Positions 18,022 to 27,372 of a stretch of DNA of 64,000 nucleotides are shown here, in pieces. The stretch lies in contig NZ_CP042862.1 in assembly GCF_008001015.1 (NCBI RefSeq), forward strand, positions 1,984,001 through 2,048,000, read 5' to 3'. Within the stretch, counting starts at the first letter, position 1. Each line of letters opens with the position of its first letter. This DNA is from Serinicoccus profundi. Its GTDB lineage: Bacteria; Actinomycetota; Actinomycetes; Actinomycetales; Dermatophilaceae. The notes beneath the pieces were generated by a model. The model searched no databases and was not told the origin of the DNA. It worked only from the letters and a program-made list of their open reading frames with translations. A program made the position numbers and the translations under genes.

Positions 18022-19037
18022 CGCCCCAGCTCCCGCACGATCTCCCCCGCCGGCCGCTCCTGCGCCGCGCGCCACCCGCTCCCGGCCCAGACGTGGATCC
18101 GCCCCAGGTCGCCGCGCTCGGCGGCGGCCCGCCGGACCGGTTTGGTGAGCTGGTCGAGCACCGGGAAGGCGGCCGGGGCGTCGGCATACCGGTCGGTCCA
18201 CGCGGTGGCGAGGGCGCCGGCCACCCTGCCCGAGTAGGCCCGGGTCAGGACCCGGCGGCCCAGCTGCGGGCTGCGCAGCGCCTGCCGGTAGGTGCGGTTC
18301 GCTCCCGACTCGGGCGCGAGGAGCAGTGCCGTCCCGACCTGCACCGCGCTCGCCCCGGCGGCGAGCGCACGCCGCACGTCGCCCGCGGTGGTGACGCCAC
18401 CCGCCACGACCAGCGGCAGCGGTGTCTCGGGGCGCACGAGCTCGAGCAGGCCCAGGTGGTCCAGCGCCTCCGGCTCGACCGTCGGGTCGTGGGTGGCCCG
18501 GTGACCGCCGGCCTCCTGCCCCTGGAGCACGAGGGCGTCGGCCCCGACCGCGAGCGCCGCCCGGGCCTCGGCCACCGAGGTGACGCTGAGGTGGACCTCG
18601 CAGCCCGCCCGACGCCACCGGTCGACGACGTCGGCGTCCGGGACCCCGAAGGTGCACGACACCACCGACGGCGCCAGGGTCTCGACGAGCAGGACCTTGG
18701 CCTCCCAGTGGTCGGTGTCGTGCCAGTCGGCCCGCCCCAGGGTGGTGCCGAGCGCGACGGCCTCCGGCTCGATGCGCTGCGCGAAGTCCTCGACCGCAGG
18801 CTCCAGCGCCGCCCGGTCGAGCGGCTGGGGGACGAAGAGGTTGACGCCGAAAGCCCGGCTCGTGAGGTCACGGACGTGGACGAGGTCGGCGGCGAGCCGC
18901 TCCGGGGTCTGGTAGCCCGCGGCGAGCATGCCCAGGCCGCCGGCGTCGCTCACCGCGGCGACGAGCAGCGGCGTGGTGGCACCGCCCGCCATCGGCGCCC
19001 CGAGGACCGGCAGGTCTAGGTCGTGGACGAGGCTCAC
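18018..19037 (-). CDS. Nitronate monooxygenase-like FMN protein
   Basis: 339 residues of the 2-nitropropane dioxygenase/NPD TIM-barrel family. LGAPMAGGATTP lies at the N terminus, GQEAGGH in the middle, and VVAGGVTTAGDVRRALAAGASAVQVGTALL binds the FMN phosphate. These enzymes oxidise toxic alkyl nitronates, though many members have other or unknown substrates. The GTG start overlaps the dgt stop (GTGA), so it is translated from the dgt mRNA. Confidence 0.88.
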   Translation of the reverse strand: MSLVHDLDLPVLGAPMAGGATTPLLVAAVSDAGGLGMLAAGYQTPERLAADLVHVRDLTSRAFGVNLFVPQPLDRAALEPAVEDFAQRIEPEAVALGTTLGRADWHDTDHWEAKVLLVETLAPSVVSCTFGVPDADVVDRWRRAGCEVHLSVTSVAEARAALAVGADALVLQGQEAGGHRATHDPTVEPEALDHLGLLELVRPETPLPLVVAGGVTTAGDVRRALAAGASAVQVGTALLLAPESGANRTYRQALRSPQLGRRVLTRAYSGRVAGALATAWTDRYADAPAAFPVLDQLTKPVRRAAAERGDLGRIHVWAGSGWRAAQERPAGEIVRELGR

Positions 19038-20308
19038 GACACGGCCAGGGTGGCGTGGACCGCGAGCGCGCGGGCGTCCGACAGGCTCGCGACCTGGTCG
19101 ACCACGGCCCGCAGCCGTGCCACGTCGTCGCCCGCCCGCTCCGCGTCGAGCGCGGCCTCGGCGTGGATGGGGTCGAGGTGTCGGGCGTCGGCGCCGTAGT
19201 GCTCGACGAGCCGGGTGAGGATCTGCTGCTCGCGCTCCATCGTGGTGCGGCGCTCCTCGCTGAGCATGACGAAGTGGGCGGCGACCGCCTTGAGCACGGC
19301 GGCCTGCCCCCGCACCCGGTCCGGCACGACGAGGTCCGCGGCATACCGCGTCAACGCCCCCGGCCCGTGGCGCTCCCGGGTCGCGAGCTCCACGGTGTGG
19401 ACGAAGTGCCCGATGAGCCGGGAGGTCATGTCCTTGAGCGCGGCGAGGTCGGCCCGGGTCCCGGTATGGGTGGTCGGCACCCACCCGGTGTCGAGGATGT
19501 CGGCGAGCGCCTCCCGCAGCGTGTCCTCGGGCAGGTCAGCGGCATACCAGTCCCGCGCCAGCGCCGCGACGCTCACCTGCACGTCCTCCTCGCGCAGGGC
19601 CCTGGGGTCGACGCGGCGCGAGGCGATGGCGTCCTCGACGTCGTGGACGCAGTAGGCCACGTCGTCCGACCAGTCCATGACCTGGGCCTCGAGGCACCGC
19701 TGCCGCGACGCCGACGTCGGGCTGCCGTCGCGGAGCCAGGCGAAGACGTCGCGGTCGTCGTCGTAGACCCCGAACTTGCCCACCCCCACCTCCGACGGGC
19801 CCTCGCCCCGGGCCCACGGGTACTTCGTCGCGGCGTCGAGGCTGGCGCGGGTGAGGTTGAGCCCCGCTGGACGCCCGTCGTCGTGGCTGCGCTTGGCCTC
19901 CAGCCGGGTCAGCACCCGCAGTGTCTGCGCGTTGCCCTCGAAGCCGCCCGCCGGAGCGGCCAGGGCGTCGAGGACGGCCTCGCCGTTGTGCCCGAAAGGC
20001 GGGTGCCCGATGTCGTGCGCCAGGCACGCGGTGTCGACGACGTCGGCGTCGCAGCCCAGGGCCGCCCCGAACTCGCGGCCGATCTGGGCGACCTCGAGGG
20101 AGTGGGTGAGCCGGTTGCGCACGAAGTCGTCGGTCGTGGGCGCGAGCACCTGCGTGGTGGCCGCCAGCCGTCGCAGCGCCGCCGAGTGCAGCACCCGGGC
20201 GCGGTCGCGGGCGAAGTCCTGCCGGTCCGACCGCTTCTGCGCCGGGTCCTCGGCCACCCAGCGCTCACGGGCGTGGGCGGGATACTCCCCGGTGGGCTGG
20301 GTGGTCAC
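19034..20308 (-). CDS. dgt: Deoxyguanosinetriphosphate triphosphohydrolase-like protein
   Basis: 424 residues with the HD-domain metal ligands in NRLTHSLEVAQ and ACLAHDIGHPPFGHNGE, the hallmark of bacterial dGTPase-like proteins. It removes triphosphate from dNTPs and so affects nucleotide pools and replication fidelity. It normally precedes dnaG in actinobacteria; here dnaG is displaced to the left edge. GTG start; two further genes follow with 4-nt overlaps. Confidence 0.93.
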   Translation of the reverse strand: MTTQPTGEYPAHARERWVAEDPAQKRSDRQDFARDRARVLHSAALRRLAATTQVLAPTTDDFVRNRLTHSLEVAQIGREFGAALGCDADVVDTACLAHDIGHPPFGHNGEAVLDALAAPAGGFEGNAQTLRVLTRLEAKRSHDDGRPAGLNLTRASLDAATKYPWARGEGPSEVGVGKFGVYDDDRDVFAWLRDGSPTSASRQRCLEAQVMDWSDDVAYCVHDVEDAIASRRVDPRALREEDVQVSVAALARDWYAADLPEDTLREALADILDTGWVPTTHTGTRADLAALKDMTSRLIGHFVHTVELATRERHGPGALTRYAADLVVPDRVRGQAAVLKAVAAHFVMLSEERRTTMEREQQILTRLVEHYGADARHLDPIHAEAALDAERAGDDVARLRAVVDQVASLSDARALAVHATLAVS

Positions 20309-20338
20309 ACCGCCGAGGGTATGCCGTGGGCGCGCGCG

Positions 20339-20878
20339 TCAGCGCGTGGACCCACCCCCGGAGCGCTCCGCCCGACCGACGCCCACCCCGGCGTCGAGCC
20401 CGCGGCGCCCGCGCACGAACGCTGCGACGCGTCGCGCCCCGTCGGCCAGGACCGGCCCCACCGGTCGGGTCGGCACGTCGCGGTATCCCCCGATCTCCAG
20501 GCCGGCGTGCCGCTCGAAGACGCTACGGGCCGCCCGGTCCCCGGTGCGCAGCCACGACCAGCCCATCGAGGCGACGTAGAGCGGCAGGAAGGGCAGACCC
20601 AGGCAGGCCGCCCACTGGCGAGAGTGGGTCAGCTCGTGCTCGAGCAGGCCGGGGCGGTGGGCGGTCAGCCGGTCGAGGTCGTGACGCGAGAAGATCACGT
20701 CGCCGATGGTGAATGCGCCCGCGGCCGGGAAGGCCCAGCGGTAGTGGTCGGCGAGGTAGCACCGGGCGGGACCGCGGCGGATCCGGGCCCCGCCGAGCGC
20801 GGCGACGCCCAGCCCCAACGGGGTCGAGAGGTTGACCCAGTTGAGCAGGTGACGGACCCGCTGCGCCCGGGTCGCCAT
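20339..20878 (-). CDS. Hypothetical protein with HExxH-like motif
   Basis: 179 residues, family not recognised. It has weakly hydrophobic patches (STPLGLGVAALGG; AACLGLPFLPLYVASMGWSWL) and the motif LLEHELTHSRQW, which fits the HExxH zinc-peptidase pattern. Activity is unproven. The C-terminal tail is Arg/Gly-rich. Its ATG overlaps the stop of the DUF2277 gene by one base, so the two are co-transcribed, and dgt follows 31 nt later. Confidence 0.72.
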   Translation of the reverse strand: MATRAQRVRHLLNWVNLSTPLGLGVAALGGARIRRGPARCYLADHYRWAFPAAGAFTIGDVIFSRHDLDRLTAHRPGLLEHELTHSRQWAACLGLPFLPLYVASMGWSWLRTGDRAARSVFERHAGLEIGGYRDVPTRPVGPVLADGARRVAAFVRGRRGLDAGVGVGRAERSGGGSTR

Positions 20879-21150
20879 CACGTCGTGGCGTAGCGCTTCG
20901 CCGCCCGGGCGCGGGCCTTGACGGCCTCGGTCTCCCGGTCCTTGGGCGGTGCGGTCGTCACCAGGGCATCGAGCAGGTCCTGGGTCGCCCGGGCGATCTG
21001 CGCCACCGCCGTGGCGTAGGCCTGCTCGTTGGCCTGCGAGGGCTTGGTGGACCCGCCGACCTTGCGGACGTACTGCAGCGCGGCGGCCTGCACCTCCGAG
21101 CGCGAGGCGGGCGGCTCGAAGTTGTTGAGCGGACGGATGTTGCGGCACAT
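20878..21150 (-). CDS. DUF2277 family protein
   Basis: 90 residues matching the DUF2277 family: MCRNIRPLNNFEPP at the N terminus, then a helical body (EVQAAALQYVRKVGG) and a basic tail (KARARAAKRYA). The function is unknown. The conserved N-terminal Cys could bind a metal or cofactor, but this is not shown. It appears to be the first gene of a short minus-strand operon leading to dgt. Confidence 0.85.
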   Translation of the reverse strand: MCRNIRPLNNFEPPASRSEVQAAALQYVRKVGGSTKPSQANEQAYATAVAQIARATQDLLDALVTTAPPKDRETEAVKARARAAKRYATT

Positions 21151-21211
21151 GGTGCTCACTGTGCCACGTCGGGGCAGGCCCCGTCAGGGGCGGACGCTAG
21201 GGTTTGGCGCC

Positions 21212-22459
21212 ATGGGCACCTTGTGGCATCCGTTCTCCGACATGGGCTCGGTCGAGAAGACCGGCGAGCTGATCCTCACCCACGGCGAGGGGGTGCACGT
21301 CCGCGACCGTGAGGGGCGGCGCTACCTCGACGCGACCGCCGGGCTGTGGTTCACCAACGTCGGCCATGGCCGCGCCGAGCTCGCCGATGCAGCCGCGCAG
21401 CAGATGCGCCGGATCGCGGCATACTCCACCTTCGGCGACTACGCGACCGAGCCGACCGTCCAGCTCGCCGACCGCCTCGAGGGCATCGCCCCGGTGCCCG
21501 GGAGCAAGATCTTCTTCACCTCCGGCGGCTCGGACTCCATCGACACCGCGGCCAAGATGGCCCGCCGCTACTGGGTGGAGCAGGGGCGGCCGGAGAAGAC
21601 CATGCTCCTGTCCCGCTCCAAGGCCTACCACGGCATGCACTACGCCGGCACGGCGCTGGCCGGGATCCCCGGCAACCGCGAGGGCTACGGCGAGCTGGTC
21701 CCCGACACCGCGCAGGTCGAGTGGGACTCCCCCGAGTCGCTCCGGGCGACGATCGAGTCCGTCGGCGCCGACCGGGTGGCCGCCTTCTTCTGCGAGCCGA
21801 TCATCGGCGCGGGCGGGGTCTACCTCCCGCCGGAGGGCTACCTCGCGCAGGTGCGCAAGATCTGCACCGAGCACGACATCCTCTTCGTCGCCGACGAGGT
21901 CATCACCGGCTACGGCCGCTTCGGCGGATCGTGGTTCGCCAGCTCCGCGCTCGGCCTGGAGCCCGACCTCGTCACCACGGCCAAGGGTCTGACCAGCGGG
22001 TATGCCCCGATGGGCGCCGTCCTCGTCGCCCCCCGGGTCTGGGAGCCGTTCTTCGCCCCCGACGCCGGCGTGTGGTTCCGCCACGGCTACACCTACTCCG
22101 GGCACGCCATGGCCGCCGCGGTCGCGCTCGCCAACCTCGACCTCATCGAGACCGAGGGCCTGCTCGACGAGGCGGCCCGGCTGGCCGCCACCCTCGACCG
22201 CGAGCTGGCGCCGCTGGCCGAGCACCCGCACGTCACAGAGGTCCGCTCCGGCCTCGGTGCCGTCGCCGCGATCCAGCTGGCCGACCCGCCGACCGCGATG
22301 CGCTTCGCCGTCGACGTGCGCCGGCACGGCATCGCCACCCGCGCGTGCGGGGCCGGAGCCATCCAGGTCTCCCCCGCCTTCGTCATGACCGACGAGCAGG
22401 TCGGTGAGCTCGCCGCGGCGCTGCGCGCGGCCCTCGACGCCATGCCGGACGCCGCGTGA
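21212..22459 (+). CDS. Class III PLP-dependent aminotransferase
   Basis: 415 residues of the omega-aminotransferase type. LDATAGLWFTNVGHG lies at the N terminus, and TSGGSDSIDTAAKMARRY binds the cofactor phosphate. FVADEVITGYGRFG contains the aspartate that binds the PLP ring nitrogen, and TTAKGLTSGYAPMGAV has the Schiff-base lysine. Substrates for relatives include beta-alanine, diamines and amino-sugar precursors, so the donor cannot be fixed. The ATG at 21212 is chosen because the upstream extension lies over the divergent DUF2277 gene. The rhodanese gene starts in its stop codon (GTGA), so the pair is co-translated. Confidence 0.88.
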   Translation: MGTLWHPFSDMGSVEKTGELILTHGEGVHVRDREGRRYLDATAGLWFTNVGHGRAELADAAAQQMRRIAAYSTFGDYATEPTVQLADRLEGIAPVPGSKIFFTSGGSDSIDTAAKMARRYWVEQGRPEKTMLLSRSKAYHGMHYAGTALAGIPGNREGYGELVPDTAQVEWDSPESLRATIESVGADRVAAFFCEPIIGAGGVYLPPEGYLAQVRKICTEHDILFVADEVITGYGRFGGSWFASSALGLEPDLVTTAKGLTSGYAPMGAVLVAPRVWEPFFAPDAGVWFRHGYTYSGHAMAAAVALANLDLIETEGLLDEAARLAATLDRELAPLAEHPHVTEVRSGLGAVAAIQLADPPTAMRFAVDVRRHGIATRACGAGAIQVSPAFVMTDEQVGELAAALRAALDAMPDAA

Positions 22460-23325
22460 GCCTCGCTCCGGAGGGTCCGCTGCTCACCGTCGACGAGGTG
22501 CAGGCGGGCCTGGTCGGCCCGCCCGAGGCACGGCCGGTCCTCGTCGACGTGCGATGGGCCCTCGGCACCGACCCGGCCGCCAGCGGGGCCGCGCACCTGG
22601 AGGCGCACCTGCCGGGTGCGGCCTTCCTCGACCTGGAGGCGGTGCTGTCCGACCCGCTGCCCGGCGACGGCCGTGGAGGCCGGCACCCCATGCCGTCGCT
22701 GGAGCGCGTGCAGGAGGGTCTGCGGGCCGCCGGCGTGCGGGCGGGTCGGCCTGTCGTCTTCTACGACGAGGCGACAGGGCTCGGGGCGGCCCGGGCGTGG
22801 TGGGTCGCCGCCTACTACGGCGTCGAGGGCGCGGCGGTGCTCGACGGCGGTCTCGCCGCCTGGGCCGCGGCCGGCCTGCCGCTGGAGGGCGGCCTGGTCA
22901 CCCCGGAGCCGGGCGACGTCGTGCTCGAGCCCGGCGGCCGTGAGCTCCTCGACGCCGACGGGGTGCAGGCGCATCTCGCTGCCGGTGGGCAGCTGCTGGA
23001 CGCCCGCCCGGCCGACCGCTTCCGCGGGGAGAACGAGGTCGTCGACCCGGTGGCAGGACACATCCCCGGCGCCCTCAGCCTCCCGGCGTTGTCGCTCGTC
23101 CAGGAGGGTGGCGGCCTCGTCGACAGCGAGCACGTCGTGCAGGCGCTGAGCGCTGCGGGTGGGCATACCGACCGCCCGACCGCGGTCTACTGCGGCTCCG
23201 GGGTCCAGGCCGCCCACCTCGCACTGACGCTCGAGGCGCGCGGGGTGGGGCCCCGACCGGCGGTCTACGTCGGCTCGTGGAGCGACTGGATCAGCGACCC
23301 CGACCGGCCCGTCGAGACGGGCTGA
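22456..23325 (+). CDS. Two-domain sulfurtransferase (rhodanese/3-mercaptopyruvate type)
   Basis: 289 residues with two rhodanese domains. The first (about 1-140) is non-catalytic. The second carries the active-site loop VYCGSGVQAAH with the catalytic Cys. A CGSGxxA loop is closer to 3-mercaptopyruvate sulfurtransferases than to classical thiosulfate rhodaneses (CRKGVT). It probably transfers sulfane sulfur to thiols or cyanide in the cytoplasm. It overlaps the aminotransferase by 4 nt. That fits aminotransfer of cysteine to 3-mercaptopyruvate feeding this enzyme, which is inference. Confidence 0.88.
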   Translation: MSLAPEGPLLTVDEVQAGLVGPPEARPVLVDVRWALGTDPAASGAAHLEAHLPGAAFLDLEAVLSDPLPGDGRGGRHPMPSLERVQEGLRAAGVRAGRPVVFYDEATGLGAARAWWVAAYYGVEGAAVLDGGLAAWAAAGLPLEGGLVTPEPGDVVLEPGGRELLDADGVQAHLAAGGQLLDARPADRFRGENEVVDPVAGHIPGALSLPALSLVQEGGGLVDSEHVVQALSAAGGHTDRPTAVYCGSGVQAAHLALTLEARGVGPRPAVYVGSWSDWISDPDRPVETG

Positions 23326-23413
23326 CCGACGATGACACCTGTGTCTGGCACCGCCGGGGCTCCGACCCCGGAAGTGCAGGACACGTCAGGTGGCTCGGGA
23401 TCGCCGGGAGCTG

Positions 23414-23938
23414 TCAGCGGGAGAAGAGTGCCGTCATCTCGCGGTTGAAGGCGGCGAGGTCGGCGGGGGTGCGGCTCGAGACGAGCCAGGTGTCGACGAC
23501 GACCTCCTCGTCCACCCAGGTGGCGCCGGCGTTGCGCAGGTCGGTCTGCAGCGAGGGGTAGGACGTCATCCGGCGGCCGTCGAGCACGTCGGCGTCGGTG
23601 AGGATCCACGCGCCGTGGCAGATGACCGACACGGGCTTGGCCTGCTGGCCGAAGTGCCGGGCGAAGGCCACGGCGTCGGCGTCCATGCGGAGCGCATCGG
23701 CGTTGCCGGTGCCGCCGGGCAGGACGAGAGCGTCGTAGTCGGCCGGGTCGACCTCGGAGACCACGAGGTCGACGTCCTGGGTGTGGCCCTTCTTGCCCGT
23801 GACCGAGCCGGACTCGGGAGCGATGAGGTGGGCGGTCCCGCCCGCCTCGACCACGGTGTTCCAGGGGCTGGTCAGCTCGCTGTCCTCGAAGCCGTCGGTG
23901 AGCAGGAACGCGATCTTCTTACCTTCAAGGGTTGCCAT
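23414..23938 (-). CDS. DJ-1/PfpI family protein (class I glutamine amidotransferase-like)
   Basis: 174 residues, the normal length for PfpI-like proteins. The nucleophile elbow VICHGAWIL holds the catalytic Cys, and the LVLPGGTGNADAL segment precedes it. Family members include intracellular proteases, deglycase-like repair enzymes and chaperones, so the reaction is not certain. The ATG at 23938 is chosen; a longer frame upstream has no ribosome site. It is convergent with the rhodanese gene, 88 nt apart. Confidence 0.88.
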   Translation of the reverse strand: MATLEGKKIAFLLTDGFEDSELTSPWNTVVEAGGTAHLIAPESGSVTGKKGHTQDVDLVVSEVDPADYDALVLPGGTGNADALRMDADAVAFARHFGQQAKPVSVICHGAWILTDADVLDGRRMTSYPSLQTDLRNAGATWVDEEVVVDTWLVSSRTPADLAAFNREMTALFSR

Positions 23939-23982
23939 GTCTCCACGGTAGGAAAGATCCTCGCCTGATGCAGGCCGAGCCG

Positions 23983-25182
23983 TCAGCCGCCGCTGACCGA
24001 GAGCTCGGCCTGGCTGACGGCGGAGCGCTGCTCGACATCGAGGTCGCGCGACTCCAGCCACCGGTCCGGCAGCGCGACGACCCGGGCCGACCCGGCGCGC
24101 CCCCGCTGCCCCTCGGCAGCCTCACCGGGCCACGGCTGGTCAAGGTCGAGGGTGTCGATGAGGCGGTCGAGGTCGGCGAGGGTGTGCACGAGGCCGAGCT
24201 CGTGCCTCAGCTGGCCCCCGACCCGGAAACCCTTGGTGTACCACGCGATGTGCTTGCGGATGTCGCGGCAGCCGTGGCCCTCGTCGCCGTGGAACTCGGC
24301 GAGGAGCTCGGCGTGGCGGCGCAGCACGCGGCATACCTCGCGCAGGGTCGGCTCGACGCGCACGGAGGACCCCGCGAAGGCCGCGGCCAGGTCGGTGAAC
24401 AGCCACGGACGCCCCAGGCAGCCGCGCCCGACGACGACCCCGTCGCAGCCCGTCCGCTCGACCATCGCCAGGGCGTCCTCGGCCGACCAGATGTCGCCGT
24501 TGCCGAGCACCGGGATGGAGGTCACCTCCGCCTTGAGCTCGGCGATGCGGCTCCAGTCGGCCTCCCCGGAGTAGGCCTGCGACGCGGTCCGGGCGTGCAG
24601 CGCCACCGCGGCCACACCCTCGTCCTCCGCGATCCGGCCGGCGTCGAGGAAGGTCTCGTGGTCGCTGTCGATCCCGACCCGCATCTTCACCGTGACGGGG
24701 ATGCCCGCGGGTGAGGCCTCGCGGACCGCCTCCCGGACGATGCCGCGGAACAGCTCGATCTTCCACGGGAGAGCCGCGCCGCCACCCTTGCGGGTCACCT
24801 TGGGGACGGGGCAGCCGAAGTTGAGGTCGATGTGGTCGGCGCGGTCCTCGCTCACGAGCATCCGCACGGCCGCTCCGACCGTCGCCGGGTCGACGCCGTA
24901 GAGCTGGATCGAACGCGGCGACTCCCCCGCGTCGTGCTCGATGAGCTTCATCGAGATGGGCGTGCGCTCCACCAGGGCCCGCGAGGTGATCATCTCGCTG
25001 ACGTAGAGGCAGTCCGAGCCGTCTCCGGTGCCGGCTGCGGCCAGGCCCTCCTGGCCGTACTCGCGGCACAGACGCCGGAAGGCACGGTTGGTGATGCCCG
25101 CCATCGGGGCCAGCACGACCGGGCTGTCGATGGTGTGCGGGCCGATCTGCAGCGGTGGGAGCAGGGGTGTGGTGATCGTCAT
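23983..25182 (-). CDS. dusB: tRNA-dihydrouridine synthase (DusB type)
   Basis: 399 residues. An FMN-binding TIM barrel with VLAPMAGITNRAFR, IDLNFGCPVPKVTRKGGG (catalytic Cys) and VALHARTASQAYSG, followed by VLGNGDIWSAEDA, is typical of DusB. The C-terminal helical domain binds tRNA. It reduces uridines in the tRNA D-loop using NADPH. This is one of the backbone genes that lie between glyS and dgt in related genomes. Confidence 0.94.
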   Translation of the reverse strand: MTITTPLLPPLQIGPHTIDSPVVLAPMAGITNRAFRRLCREYGQEGLAAAGTGDGSDCLYVSEMITSRALVERTPISMKLIEHDAGESPRSIQLYGVDPATVGAAVRMLVSEDRADHIDLNFGCPVPKVTRKGGGAALPWKIELFRGIVREAVREASPAGIPVTVKMRVGIDSDHETFLDAGRIAEDEGVAAVALHARTASQAYSGEADWSRIAELKAEVTSIPVLGNGDIWSAEDALAMVERTGCDGVVVGRGCLGRPWLFTDLAAAFAGSSVRVEPTLREVCRVLRRHAELLAEFHGDEGHGCRDIRKHIAWYTKGFRVGGQLRHELGLVHTLADLDRLIDTLDLDQPWPGEAAEGQRGRAGSARVVALPDRWLESRDLDVEQRSAVSQAELSVSGG

Positions 25183-25280
25183 GGCCTGCCCATTGTCCCA
25201 TCACGCAGGCCACCGGGTGTTCACCCGAGCGCCATCGCACCGCGCGACAACGGCATACCTCCTGCCCTAGCGTGCAGAGC

Positions 25281-26426
25281 ATGCGCACCTCACCCAGCAC
25301 CGGGACCGCCGCAGCCTGCACCGCCGCCGTCCTCGCCCTGCTCGCCTCCGGCACCACCGCTCTCGCCGCGCCCTCCGACCCGCCGCCCGCCCAGGGCAAC
25401 GAGGGGCGCGGCTATCGCGCGACGGAGGTCATCGCCCACCGCGGCGCCTCCGGCTACCGCCCCGAGCACACGGTCGGTGCCTACGAGCTGGCCATCCAGC
25501 AGTGCGCGGACTACATCGAGCCCGATCTCGTCATGACCGCGGACGGCGTCCTCGTCGACCGGCACGAGAACGAGATCAGCGGCACGACCGACGTCGCCGA
25601 GCGCCCGGAGTTCGCCGACCGCTACACGACCAAGGTGGTCGACGGCGTGTCCTACTCCGGCTGGTTCACCGAGGACTTCACCCTCGCCGAGCTCAAGACG
25701 CTGCGGGCGGTCGAGCGGCTGCCCGGGCTGCGCCCGGACAACACGGCCTACGACGGCCGGTGGGACGTGCCGACCTTCGAGGAGGTCCTCGAGCTCGCGG
25801 CGGCCTCGCGCACCTGCGACGGCGACCCGGTCGGGGTCATCCCCGAGATCAAGCACGGGACCTACTTCGACTCCATCGGGCTCTCCATGGAGGAGCCGGT
25901 CGTCGAGGCCCTGGCCGCCCACGGCTACGACTCCCCGCGCGACCCGGCCGTCATCCAGAGCTTCGAGGTCGCCAACCTGCAGGAGCTCGACGGCCTCACC
26001 GACGTCCGCCTGGCCCAGCTCGTCAACTGCTCCGGCGCCCCCTACGACCAGGTCGAGGCCGGGACCGGGCTGACGTATGCCGACATGGTGACCCGGGAGG
26101 GTCTGCGCGACGTCGGCGAGTATGCCGACCAGGTCGGCCTGTGCAAGGACGTCATGATCCCGCGGGAGGCCGACGGCACCCTCGGCGAGCCGACCTCGGT
26201 CATCAAGGACGCCCACCGCGCCCACCTCACCGTCGTCGGCTGGACCTTCCGCGCGGAGAACGAGTTCCTCCCCGCTGAGTTCCGCTCCTCCGACGACCCG
26301 GCCGAGCTGGGCGACATGGTCGGTGAGGTGCAGGTCTTCCTCGCGGCCGGCATGGACCAGCTGTTCACCGACCACCCCGACCTCGGCGTCGAGGCGGTCC
26401 AGACCCGGCCGCGCGGCCGCGGCTGA
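25281..26426 (+). CDS. Secreted glycerophosphodiester phosphodiesterase
   Basis: 381 residues. A signal peptide covers about residues 1-29 (CTAAVLALLASGTTALAAP). The GDPD catalytic motif IAHRGASGYRPEHT lies near residue 50, with acidic metal ligands in YIEPDLVMTADGVLV and VIPEIKHGTY. The TIM barrel closes with QLFTDHPD. It releases glycerol-3-phosphate from phospholipid or teichoic-acid headgroups outside the cell, for carbon or phosphate scavenging. Divergent from dusB, it ends at a strong hairpin shared with argP. Confidence 0.92.
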   Translation: MRTSPSTGTAAACTAAVLALLASGTTALAAPSDPPPAQGNEGRGYRATEVIAHRGASGYRPEHTVGAYELAIQQCADYIEPDLVMTADGVLVDRHENEISGTTDVAERPEFADRYTTKVVDGVSYSGWFTEDFTLAELKTLRAVERLPGLRPDNTAYDGRWDVPTFEEVLELAAASRTCDGDPVGVIPEIKHGTYFDSIGLSMEEPVVEALAAHGYDSPRDPAVIQSFEVANLQELDGLTDVRLAQLVNCSGAPYDQVEAGTGLTYADMVTREGLRDVGEYADQVGLCKDVMIPREADGTLGEPTSVIKDAHRAHLTVVGWTFRAENEFLPAEFRSSDDPAELGDMVGEVQVFLAAGMDQLFTDHPDLGVEAVQTRPRGRG

Positions 26427-26436
26427 GGTCTCCGGT

Positions 26437-26473
26437 CACGCCCCCGGTCGCCCCAGGCGCGACCGGGGGCGTG
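26437..26473. terminator. Bidirectional terminator hairpin between the glycerophosphodiesterase and argP genes
   Basis: A perfect 15-bp stem (CACGCCCCCGGTCGC paired with GCGACCGGGGGCGTG) with a 7-nt loop lies between the two convergent stop codons. No U-run follows, which is usual in high-GC actinobacteria. Confidence 0.85.
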
Positions 26474-26475
26474 CC

Positions 26476-27372
26476 TCAGCGGCGGTGCAGCGTCTGCGCC
26501 GCCTGCTCGGAGACGCACCGGGTGAGCACGTCGAGGGTCCGTGAGGAGAGCCGGGCGCTGAGCCAGTGCAGCGGCACCTCGGTCTGCGCCCGCGGACCGA
26601 GCGCCACCACCGCGCCCTGCTCGATCAGCGGCTCGGCCCACTCCACCGGCAGCATGCCCCACCCCATCCCCAGGACGACGGCGTCGGCGAAGCCGTGGCT
26701 GGAGCCGATGACATGCGCGGGAGGGTCGACCTCGCGCCGGGCGAGACGCCGGGCGACCCGGTGCTGCATCCGGTCGCGCTCGTCGAAGCGGACGATCGGC
26801 GCGGCGTCGAGGACGGTCGCCCGCAGCCCGTCGGCGAACCACGTGCGATGGAAGTCCGGCGAGCACACGGCGAGGTAGCGCATCGCCCCGAGCGGGGTGA
26901 GCCGACACCCTGCGACCGGCGTCGGATCGGCCGTGACGGCCGCGAGCGCGCTGCCCGCGCGGACCCGGTCGGAGGCGTACTCCTCATCCTCCCGGACCAG
27001 CTCGACGACGATCCCGAGCTCGGCCTGGGCCCGCGCCAGAGCGGGTAGCAGCCAGGTCGCGAGCGAGTCGGCGTTGACCACGACGGAGACCTGCGGGTAT
27101 GCCGTGGTGCTGGTGTCGGGGACGAGCTCGGCCAGAGCGTCGCCGACGAGCACCTCCCAGTGCCCGGCCAGCCGGAGCAGCACCTCGCCGGCCGGGGTCG
27201 CCGTCACCGGCTTGGTCCGGGTGACGACGACGCGGCCCAGGGCCTGCTCCAGGGCGCGGACCCGCTGGGAGACCGCGGACGGCGTGACGCGCAACCGCGT
27301 GGCCGCACGGTCGAAGGTGCCCTCCTGCACGACGGCACTGAGGGTGGCGAGCGCCACGGGGTCGAGGTCCAT
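26476..27372 (-). CDS. argP: LysR-family regulator of amino-acid export, ArgP/LysG type
   Basis: 298 residues with an N-terminal winged helix (LATLSAVVQEGTFDRAATRLRVTPSAVSQRVRALEQ) and a periplasmic-binding-protein-like effector domain. It is divergent from a LysE/ArgO exporter, the classic lysG-lysE or argP-argO layout, in which the regulator senses basic amino acids and switches on export. The ATG at 27372 gives the family N terminus MDLDPVALATL; an upstream ATG at 27381 is the alternative. It ends 2 nt from the terminator stem. Confidence 0.92.
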   Translation of the reverse strand: MDLDPVALATLSAVVQEGTFDRAATRLRVTPSAVSQRVRALEQALGRVVVTRTKPVTATPAGEVLLRLAGHWEVLVGDALAELVPDTSTTAYPQVSVVVNADSLATWLLPALARAQAELGIVVELVREDEEYASDRVRAGSALAAVTADPTPVAGCRLTPLGAMRYLAVCSPDFHRTWFADGLRATVLDAAPIVRFDERDRMQHRVARRLARREVDPPAHVIGSSHGFADAVVLGMGWGMLPVEWAEPLIEQGAVVALGPRAQTEVPLHWLSARLSSRTLDVLTRCVSEQAAQTLHRR

